A DNA stretch of 64,000 nucleotides from an uncultured Prevotellaceae bacterium. GTDB taxonomy: Bacteria; Bacteroidota; Bacteroidia; Bacteroidales; Bacteroidaceae. Under the pieces are notes generated by a model that worked only from the letters and a program-made list of their open reading frames with translations, searched no databases and was not told where the DNA came from. Where the stretch lies: positions 1 to 64,000 of the forward strand of contig ONDP01000023.1 in the NCBI GenBank assembly GCA_900316645.1, written 5' to 3'. The translations under genes and the position numbers were made by a program. Positions 18,633 to 24,887 of the stretch are shown in pieces (position 1 is the first letter of the stretch; each line of letters opens with the position of its first letter).

Positions 18633-18681
18633 AACTATGAACTATGAACTATGAACTATGAACTATGAACTATGAACTATG
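18633..18681 (+). repeat. seven perfect AACTATG heptamers
   Basis: Seven exact tandem copies of AACTATG. The left part fills the gap before the unknown gene. The right part runs into the 3' end of the DUF932-like gene, where it supplies the TAG stop and the codons just before it. Confidence 0.9.
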
Positions 18682-19569
18682 AACTCTCAACTCCTTCATC
18701 GTTTCAAACAAAGCCAGGCTCTGAGGCAACACCTGCGGAATATCCATCCTATTAGGTTTCAGCACCGTGTTAAAGTGCTGGTAGGCATCCCAAAACGTCA
18801 GACCGTCTCTGCGTTCCACGTCGGCAAACGTCAGCAGCAGCTGTTCGCACGTCTCGTTAATCTGTGCCGAGTTCAGCGGATAGTTGTCGGCAGCATGTAT
18901 CAGCTTGTGTTGCGTATCATGCAGGATACGTTTCTCCGTCAGCACACCCACCGTCCGATATAAGTCGTCACGGGTAAACTCCTCTTGCTGCATCCAGCTC
19001 ATCGCCTCACGACGCAGCAATTGGTCGGCACCGTAGTTCTCAGCCCATTCGGCAGCCCGTTTGTAGATCATCTCCAGCGAACGCTGTCCACGCTCCAGTC
19101 TGCTGCCACCGAAACAAGTGTAGTTAGCCACCACGTCGTTAGCCCCCAGAATGGTTTGATTGTGACATACCCTCACCATCGGACCGATACCCACCTGAAT
19201 ACCCTTCTGATGATAGGCCACAGCCAAATTCGTCACCATGTCGTCGGTCTCGTCACTCAGCAGTGAAATGTTAGCATACACCCTGCGCAACACATGAGCC
19301 TCCAGCGCCTTCTCACCCACCTGTTCCTCGATGGCAGGCAGCAGTGTCACACCCGGGCGTTTAGAGTCACGGTTGTCGGCAGCGAAAATCTCCTGCACCT
19401 CAGGTTTCAGTCCCTGTCTCTCAAAGATGCTCAGCAGTTCCTGAATCAGCACAAAGTGATAGACACCACCCACAGGAGTACCGTCAATCAGATTCTCCTT
19501 GTACGTATGCTCCAGTTCGTTCAGCGACAACTGTTGCACCTTATCCGTTGCAAAATCCAGCGTTCTCAT
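18670..19569 (-). CDS. DUF932-like phage/plasmid protein
   Basis: A 299-residue protein starting MRTLDFATDKVQQLSL. The central part (GIQVGIGPMVRVCHNQTILGANDVVANY near residues 125-155) resembles DUF932 phage/plasmid proteins of unknown function. The ATG at 19569 is preferred over the longest frame because it follows the preceding stop by one base. The last residues (KELRVHSS) and the stop come from heptamer repeats, so the original C-terminus may have been replaced. It is the second gene of the accessory operon. Confidence 0.6.
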   Translation of the reverse strand: MRTLDFATDKVQQLSLNELEHTYKENLIDGTPVGGVYHFVLIQELLSIFERQGLKPEVQEIFAADNRDSKRPGVTLLPAIEEQVGEKALEAHVLRRVYANISLLSDETDDMVTNLAVAYHQKGIQVGIGPMVRVCHNQTILGANDVVANYTCFGGSRLERGQRSLEMIYKRAAEWAENYGADQLLRREAMSWMQQEEFTRDDLYRTVGVLTEKRILHDTQHKLIHAADNYPLNSAQINETCEQLLLTFADVERRDGLTFWDAYQHFNTVLKPNRMDIPQVLPQSLALFETMKELRVHSS

Positions 19570-19570
19570 A

Positions 19571-19864
19571 TCACACCATATTAATTTTATCCACATAGAT
19601 AGTGTTGGCCTGCATCTGCTCACCAGTCTGCTGTGAGAGCCATTCACGGGTAATCATCGTGCAGAGCACCCGATACTGCTTAGTCAAGTCAAACTTCGGA
19701 CAGTTAACTGCCCTTTCGCCATTAATCTCACCAAAGAAGGTATCCAGTCCGTCAGTCATTTTCAGCATCACAACATTGAGCACCTTCTGTTCGCCAGTCT
19801 TTTTGTCTGGATACTGGCGCTGAGTCAGTTCCGACTGCTGAATGATTCTAATTGTTTTTTCCAT
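19571..19864 (-). CDS. small uncharacterised protein heading the VirE-like operon
   Basis: A 97-residue protein with no recognised family. Alternating beta-like stretches (VLNVVMLKMTD, YRVLCTMITREWL, ANTIYVDKINMV) suggest a small beta-rich, possibly OB-like fold, which is a guess. Its stop is one base before the start of the DUF932-like gene. A -7 box (TACTTTTG) lies about 65 bases upstream. Confidence 0.6.
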   Translation of the reverse strand: MEKTIRIIQQSELTQRQYPDKKTGEQKVLNVVMLKMTDGLDTFFGEINGERAVNCPKFDLTKQYRVLCTMITREWLSQQTGEQMQANTIYVDKINMV

Positions 19865-19926
19865 TGTTGTTTTTTACGTTTTAAATTTTTACTACATAAT
19901 TTTTCGTCGAGCTCGATTTCTGACGG

Positions 19927-19934
19927 CAAAAGTA
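19927..19934 (-). promoter_or_regulatory. -7 box of the VirE-like operon
   Basis: TACTTTTG on the minus strand, immediately downstream of the terminator of the preceding gene. A TTTA element lies at roughly the right distance upstream. Confidence 0.5.
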
Positions 19935-19939
19935 GGCAT

Positions 19940-19975
19940 AAAAAATAGGTGCCTAAAGAACCTCTAGACACCTAT
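19940..19975 (-). terminator. intrinsic terminator after the 20006-20509 gene
   Basis: On the minus strand, arms at 19965-19975 and 19945-19955 (ATAGGTGTCTA and TAGGCACCTAT, one G-U type mismatch) are followed by TTTTTT. It separates the GATC-island genes from the VirE-like operon. Confidence 0.75.
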
Positions 19976-20005
19976 AGAACAATTTCTATAACTATATAAC
20001 AATCC

Positions 20006-20509
20006 CTATAACTTCAACGCCTCTCGAAGTTTGTTCAGCAATGTTACAGCACGTTGCGGAGCCCCCATACCCTCCCATTTGCTGATGTGATATTTCAAGA
20101 ATTCATTGTCGCTGAATGCATTGGCAATGGTACCTGTAGGGCACTGGTAATCACGTTTTCCCCGATATGGTAACATTTCCACCATTCTTTCAAAGGCTGA
20201 CTGCGACATCTCTTTCTTCTGCACGTCCCTTTGCAGACAGAACAAAACAGCATAGGAACTGTTTCCCCAGAAATACTCCTGGCAGCTCTCAATTGCTCGT
20301 GCAAGTTCTTCTGGGCTGATTTCTCTTGAAGCGTCTTCCTGCTGCACATCTTCCCGATGGCTATTATGGTTTATTTGTATGCCAATGCCACCAGCTTCAA
20401 CATTGGCTACCTCGTATTCCACCTTCTTTTCCAACACCAAATCACCTGCTACTTTGATGCCGCTCTTGCTGATAGCTTCGAGAGTTTCCTGTAAATCTTC
20501 CTTCTTCAT
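20006..20509 (-). CDS. uncharacterised protein sharing a motif with its upstream neighbour
   Basis: A 167-residue protein of no recognised family. Residues 22-47 carry the pattern G-D-x-V-x2-K-x-V-x-Y-E-V-x-N-V-E-x-G-x2-G-I-x-I-N, which also forms the C-terminus of the protein encoded just upstream. The rest is helical and lysine-rich, with an APQRAVTLLNKLREAL end. It starts 6 bases after the upstream stop, so the two form a pair. Confidence 0.6.
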   Translation of the reverse strand: MKKEDLQETLEAISKSGIKVAGDLVLEKKVEYEVANVEAGGIGIQINHNSHREDVQQEDASREISPEELARAIESCQEYFWGNSSYAVLFCLQRDVQKKEMSQSAFERMVEMLPYRGKRDYQCPTGTIANAFSDNEFLKYHISKWEGMGAPQRAVTLLNKLREALKL

Positions 20510-20515
20510 TTACAA

Positions 20516-21130
20516 TTATTCGGTTTTCTCCTTATTGATATTAATACCGGTAGCCCCACGCTCTACGTTGTTTACCTCATAATCCACTTGTTTGTTGACC
20601 ACGTAGTCACCGTTTACCACTATCTTATCAGGATTTTTGCTAATTGGCATCTTCACTTTCTTAGCCTTTTTCTCTAACAAAGTATCCAACTCCTCCACAA
20701 CGTCTGCCCGTCCTAATGAATCCAAGACCTTCCGGAACTCACAAATCGTCTTCTTGTCGTCTTTCCAGAAAGTACACAGTTTTTCGATAAGCCTGCTTAC
20801 AAAACCATCCTCCGTCTTTACAGCTTTGAATTCATTATTCTTAGCTAAAAGCGATGCTTCAAGCTCAGCAATTTTCTCATCCCTCTTAGTCAACTCCTCT
20901 TGATAGAAAAGCAATTCCCAGCTCCCCTCCTGTCCTGGTGTCGACTTGAATACAAGTGGACTCGAGTTCAACTCACGTCGAATGGTAGCCTTAATATCTT
21001 TCGATTGTGTGTTATTGCCAATCAGTTTTATAGCTACTGGATAAATCTGTTTCAATTGGGCCTTTCCACCCAGCATTTCGAGAGCCTTCTTGACAGCCTC
21101 TTTATGCGTCATTTCTGTAGTTTTTTTCAT
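20516..21130 (-). CDS. HARE-HTH-like winged-helix protein next to a GATC cluster
   Basis: A 204-residue protein. The N-terminal 75 residues (MTHKEAVKKALEMLGGKAQLKQIYP...IKATIRRELNSSPLVFKS...GSWELL) resemble the HARE-HTH winged helix found in chromatin and restriction-linked proteins. A coiled-coil middle (EELTKRDEKIAELEASLLAK) follows, and the C-terminal 31 residues are the GDYVV...NVERG...GI.IN motif shared with the next protein. The start could instead be the ATG at 21112, because the -7 box at 21140-21147 leaves almost no leader for the ATG at 21130. Five GATC sites lie just upstream of that promoter. Confidence 0.6.
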   Translation of the reverse strand: MKKTTEMTHKEAVKKALEMLGGKAQLKQIYPVAIKLIGNNTQSKDIKATIRRELNSSPLVFKSTPGQEGSWELLFYQEELTKRDEKIAELEASLLAKNNEFKAVKTEDGFVSRLIEKLCTFWKDDKKTICEFRKVLDSLGRADVVEELDTLLEKKAKKVKMPISKNPDKIVVNGDYVVNKQVDYEVNNVERGATGININKEKTE

Positions 21131-21139
21131 AATTGGCTG

Positions 21140-21147
21140 CAAAGGTA
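21140..21147 (-). promoter_or_regulatory. -7 box of the winged-helix gene
   Basis: TACCTTTG on the minus strand, only about 10 bases before the first ATG. A second TAnnTTTG match (TAACTTTG) lies further upstream at 21223-21230 and would include the GATC cluster in the leader. Confidence 0.55.
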
Positions 21148-21158
21148 CAAAAAAAGTA

Positions 21159-21202
21159 GATCACCACCGATCAGCTGATCAATTGTGGATCCATTTTTGA
21201 TC
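21159..21202. promoter_or_regulatory. cluster of five GATC sites upstream of a promoter
   Basis: GATC occurs at 21159, 21169, 21177, 21188 and 21199. The middle two form a perfect 12-base palindrome GATCAGCTGATC (21169-21180). The cluster lies just upstream of the -7 box of the winged-helix gene and 1 kb from a GATC methylase gene. Confidence 0.65.
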
Positions 21203-21240
21203 TTATTTAACTATTGAGGAACCAAAGTTAAATTTACTAG

Positions 21241-21732
21241 CTATAAAATCGCTGTTTTTCCTTTTAATACATTTCTTAAAGACGATGCTCGCCACCCCAT
21301 GCGACTGATAAGAGTTGAGAACGTGATACGGTCGTGAGACGGCACTTCCAACTGATAAGTATCAGTTTGAGTCTCAGCTTCGTCAGTCAAGTCGGATGAA
21401 TCATAGAAATATCCTGCTTCAGGAAGCATATCCTCAGTAAGACCTTGTGGCTGCAAAAGAATTGTAGCAGTGAGCACCTCATTCCTGGCAGTAACAACAT
21501 ACAATGCATTTTCAACTTCTGGGTGAACGTATGCGTCACGAAGGTCGAGCTGACCACCTAAGAATGCCATTAATCGAGGTTCGGAAATCTGTACGCCCAG
21601 ATAGAGAAATCCGTCCTCTGCATCATTCTTATACAGCGTACAAAGGTAGTTGGTGCCTGTTGCATCCGCTGCCACCAGAATCTGTGGCACGTCATAATAT
21701 TCAAGCGTATTAATCAGCGTTAGAGGTCTCAT
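21241..21732 (-). CDS. uncharacterised protein (DUF6575-like)
   Basis: A 163-residue soluble protein that I can place only tentatively in a DUF6575-like group (LEYYDVPQILVAADATGTNYLCTLY near the N-terminus). There is an acidic middle and a C-terminal segment (LISRMGWRASSLRNVLKGK) resembling a small DNA- or protein-contact helix. Its start overlaps the upstream gene by 4 bases (ATGA), so the two are made together. No catalytic motif was seen. It lies between the R-M-type operon and the winged-helix gene. Confidence 0.55.
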   Translation of the reverse strand: MRPLTLINTLEYYDVPQILVAADATGTNYLCTLYKNDAEDGFLYLGVQISEPRLMAFLGGQLDLRDAYVHPEVENALYVVTARNEVLTATILLQPQGLTEDMLPEAGYFYDSSDLTDEAETQTDTYQLEVPSHDRITFSTLISRMGWRASSLRNVLKGKTAIL

Positions 21733-22151
21733 AAATGCAGCATTGTTAAGTTAGACATTTGGAACGATTTTGTCCTCCACCAAGTGTAATGGGAAAGGTG
21801 TACACCAGTTTGTTTCACCACACCGTCACTCGGATTCAGTGTTAGTGCAATGATACCCTTGAACTGGCGAAACATTGGGAGTTTTAAATTCTTACGGGCT
21901 TTGGTCTCATTGTCAATGAGTGACAGTCCCACTGCCAATGGGAGCTTTTCGCCCCAATTACGTTGAGGATCTGCCTCAGCATAGGATTTGAAATCATCTG
22001 CCGTATAAGAATCGATTTGACTAGCCAAACGGAAAAACGGATGCTCGCTGGGGACTAGCACGTTCTCCGGCGGACAACCTACAGGCATTTCGCAAGCCCA
22101 CTCTGGTTTGAATTTCTTGCAATATTCATTTATCTTATACGGCGTCAACAT
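21729..22151 (-). CDS. uncharacterised protein of the GATC island
   Basis: A 140-residue protein of unknown family (MLTPYKINEYCKKFKPEWACEMP; later GEKLPLAVGLSLIDNETKARKN). It has no signal peptide or membrane segment. A good promoter (TTG-N20-TATCTTTA) ends about 5 bases before the ATG, so the transcript would be nearly leaderless. It is coupled to the downstream gene by an ATGA overlap. Confidence 0.55.
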   Translation of the reverse strand: MLTPYKINEYCKKFKPEWACEMPVGCPPENVLVPSEHPFFRLASQIDSYTADDFKSYAEADPQRNWGEKLPLAVGLSLIDNETKARKNLKLPMFRQFKGIIALTLNPSDGVVKQTGVHLSHYTWWRTKSFQMSNLTMLHL

Positions 22152-22155
22152 CGTT

Positions 22156-22186
22156 TAAAGATACAAACTTATTCTGAAAAATACAA
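22156..22186 (-). promoter_or_regulatory. promoter of the 22151 gene pair
   Basis: Minus strand TTG (22184-22186), exactly 20 bases, TATCTTTA (22156-22163), a one-base variant of the -7 consensus, in the 73-base gap after the DpnA-like methylase. Confidence 0.55.
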
Positions 22187-22224
22187 CAATTGTTCCATTT
22201 TTCTATCAAATACTCACCAAACAA

Positions 22225-23469
22225 CTACTCAAACGCCTTGATAGCCTCTTCGTATTTCTTTATCCAATAAGCTCCGCGCTGCTCTTGCAAATTGAGGAGC
22301 TTCGACTTGTTGAATACCTTTCCTTTTATCTCATCCAAGGGCTTTTCCAGATGAAGAAGCCAGTAGGTTTTGTCACGTGTCGGCTTATACTCAGAAGTAT
22401 GAGAAGCCATTTCTGTTACCTGTTCACGAGTCTTCACTTGTGGCTTTATTGACGATATCCTACAGAGTTGTGCCCTTCTCGGGTCTTTGCCAAGAAAAGC
22501 CAGTACATACTCAGCACCTAGCAACCTCGGCAAAGATAGAATCTTGCTGATGGGCAATATGTATGTATGCGACTTCTCAAACCACTTCCATTGTTCCTCA
22601 GAACCGATTCTGCCCACTAGTACATGATGTGGCTGCTCTGCTTGGATTGCACCATTAAAGTCCACCAACACCATTTCCTTATAAGCCTGACGGACTTCTT
22701 CATTCTCCAATTCCTCACGACGTTTTGATGCTATTTCTAGATAGGACTTTTCCATGTCTATACCCAGGAACTTCCTACCGAGTAACGATGCTGCAACACC
22801 AGTAGTACCACTACCATTAAAAGGGTCCAACACCCAGTCTCCCTCTTTAGTAGATGCCATAATGATTCGAGCCAGCAAGCTCAAAGGCTTTTGTGTAGGA
22901 TGCTTACCACAGGACTTCTCCCATTTAGCGACAGCAGGCATTCGCCACACATCAGTCATTTGCTTGCCACCATTTAATTGTCGCATCAACTCATAGTTAT
23001 AACGATGCTGAGCCCGCTTCGATTTCTTAGCCCAGATAATATACTCAGCAGAGTGCTTGAACACACGATGAGACATGTTGTCTGGTGGATCCGTTTTATT
23101 CCATGTTACCACATTCAGAATCTTAAAACCCAATTCCGATAGTTGGTCCGCCACAGAGAATATATTGTGATGGGTACCACTTATCCAAATGGTTCCATTG
23201 TCTTTCAGTTTATCTTTGCATGCCGTGAGCCATCGATGATTAAACTCGTCAATATACTCTGCTGAAGGAGCTTTATCCCAACATCCTTTGTCAACACACA
23301 CAACCTTCCCATTACTAACGCTAATACCACCATTACTCAAGAAGTATGGAGGGTCAGCAAATATCATGTCGAACTTGAAGTCAAAAGCTTCAAGCACCGA
23401 CACGCAATCACCTTCTACGAGGGTGAAGTCTTTGTTGGGAGAGCGGTAAAATGGAGTAATAGTGGCCAT
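22225..23469 (-). CDS. DpnA-like DNA methyltransferase with a C-terminal extension
   Basis: A 414-residue enzyme. Residues 1-245 follow M2.DpnII (DpnA) closely: FADPPYFLSNGGIS (DPPY 39-42), WISGTHHNIFSV near 95, HPTQKP near 190 and DPFNGSGTTG at 215-224. DpnA methylates adenine in GATC, including on single-stranded DNA; the target here is inferred. Residues about 250-414 exceed the usual DpnA length and form an extra domain (YILPISKILSLPRLLGAEYVLAFL, later YWLLHLEKPL) whose pattern recalls PUA/EVE-like readers, a tentative idea. The start shares one base with the helicase stop (TAATG). It is last in a five-gene operon. Confidence 0.85.
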   Translation of the reverse strand: MATITPFYRSPNKDFTLVEGDCVSVLEAFDFKFDMIFADPPYFLSNGGISVSNGKVVCVDKGCWDKAPSAEYIDEFNHRWLTACKDKLKDNGTIWISGTHHNIFSVADQLSELGFKILNVVTWNKTDPPDNMSHRVFKHSAEYIIWAKKSKRAQHRYNYELMRQLNGGKQMTDVWRMPAVAKWEKSCGKHPTQKPLSLLARIIMASTKEGDWVLDPFNGSGTTGVAASLLGRKFLGIDMEKSYLEIASKRREELENEEVRQAYKEMVLVDFNGAIQAEQPHHVLVGRIGSEEQWKWFEKSHTYILPISKILSLPRLLGAEYVLAFLGKDPRRAQLCRISSIKPQVKTREQVTEMASHTSEYKPTRDKTYWLLHLEKPLDEIKGKVFNKSKLLNLQEQRGAYWIKKYEEAIKAFE

Positions 23470-24887
23470 TATTCCATAGGAATTATTTCAGATATTTTAT
23501 TCTTTATCTCATTCTCACTACGTTTGAAAATGGCAACGAGAATATCTATCGGGCACTGCTTTTCTTCATATAACGTTCTTAGCAGTTCAATGTCTCTATC
23601 AGACCATTGGTTTGTTGCTCCATCATCTTTTGTCGAGGAAGCGACAATCAACTGCATCTCGTCTGTTCCTTCAGAAAAGTTACGCTCTTTATACTCGTTG
23701 AGTATTGAGCCTCCAGAACTATTCCTACGAGTAGGAATATGAGGACTCCCAACAAAACACTCTTCCCAATTCCGGTCAGAATTAGGCAGACCAAACTGAA
23801 AATGCAGGCCAACGTTATCCAAGATTAAACAGATGCTTTTACCTGCTGTTGGACGCAATCCGCGTCCTACTTGCTGCAAATATTTTACTAACGACTTTGT
23901 TGGTCTTGCCAATTGAATGAATTCTATATCAGGGCAATCAAAACCTTCCGAGAAGATGTCAACATTGACTATGATATCAATCAGGCCCTTTCTGAATCGA
24001 TCCACGTATAACTTTCGCTCATTCTTAGGAGTCTTACTATCGATCCGAACGATATTTATACCCGCTTCACGATACTCTTGGCAGATGTGGTCACTATGTT
24101 TCCTACTAACAGAATAGATAATACCCTTTTTGCCCTTTGCAAATTTCAAATAGCTATCAAGTAATTGAGCTCGAATACGTGAGGTGTCTATCTTTTTCTC
24201 CAAAGCAGATATTTTATAATCGCCTTCCACGTCAAACTCAGTTATCGATTCTATCTCCTTTTGAATCTCACTATTATAACTGATAGAATAATAGTCGTAA
24301 GGTGCGAGCCAACCTGCATCAATAAAACTTTGGATGGATTGTGAGATAATTATCTTATCGAAAACGCTTCCAAAGCCTCCGTTGTTCATTCGCCAAGGTG
24401 TTGCCGTTACCCCTAGTTTTTTTGCCTTAGGATACATGTCCCAAAGCTTCTTATAAGAATTAGCAACACAATGATGGGCCTCATCCACAATAATGAAGTT
24501 AACATTCAAATCGCATGCTACATCAAGATTATTTCGGTGAGTGATGGTTTGGACAGATGCTACCTGAACTGGATATCTTAAATCTCGAGGTTTCCCTCCA
24601 GCAATGATACCATGCGATACTTTATAACGGTCCAAATTCTCACTGATTTGGTCTATCAATTCTATGCGATGTGCTATAATCAGGATTTTAACGTCCTTAC
24701 CGTTCTGAACGCTCCAAGTCTTGATGTCACTGATGATTGATGAAAATAAGCGAGTCTTTCCGGTGCCTGTAGGCATCTGGAACATCACGCCATCCCAATC
24801 ATCCCAGGCAGAGAAGATATCCTCCTTTGCCTGTTGCTGATAGGGGCGCAGCGAATTATCTGTTCTTGAAATCTCCTTGTATGTCAT
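23469..24887 (-). CDS. SF2 DEAD/DEAH-box helicase of the GATC operon
   Basis: A 472-residue superfamily 2 helicase/translocase: Walker A QMPTGTGKTRL at 38-48, DEAHH at 135-139, TATPWR at 161-166 and motif VI QVGRGLRPT at 339-347. The C-terminal 50 residues (WSDRDIELLRTLYEEKQCPIDILVAIFKRSENEIKNKI) look like a SANT/HTH-type helix bundle. The layout is that of helicases accompanying restriction and defence nucleases (ResIII-like). It overlaps the nuclease-DGQHR gene by 4 bases (ATGA) and the methylase by 1 base, consistent with one complex or pathway. Confidence 0.85.
   Translation of the reverse strand: MTYKEISRTDNSLRPYQQQAKEDIFSAWDDWDGVMFQMPTGTGKTRLFSSIISDIKTWSVQNGKDVKILIIAHRIELIDQISENLDRYKVSHGIIAGGKPRDLRYPVQVASVQTITHRNNLDVACDLNVNFIIVDEAHHCVANSYKKLWDMYPKAKKLGVTATPWRMNNGGFGSVFDKIIISQSIQSFIDAGWLAPYDYYSISYNSEIQKEIESITEFDVEGDYKISALEKKIDTSRIRAQLLDSYLKFAKGKKGIIYSVSRKHSDHICQEYREAGINIVRIDSKTPKNERKLYVDRFRKGLIDIIVNVDIFSEGFDCPDIEFIQLARPTKSLVKYLQQVGRGLRPTAGKSICLILDNVGLHFQFGLPNSDRNWEECFVGSPHIPTRRNSSGGSILNEYKERNFSEGTDEMQLIVASSTKDDGATNQWSDRDIELLRTLYEEKQCPIDILVAIFKRSENEIKNKISEIIPME

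Noticed and set aside
18633..18681. Possible CRISPR-like array
   Set aside because: The AACTATG units are only 7 bases, directly adjacent and without spacers; simple tandem repeats, and no cas genes are present.
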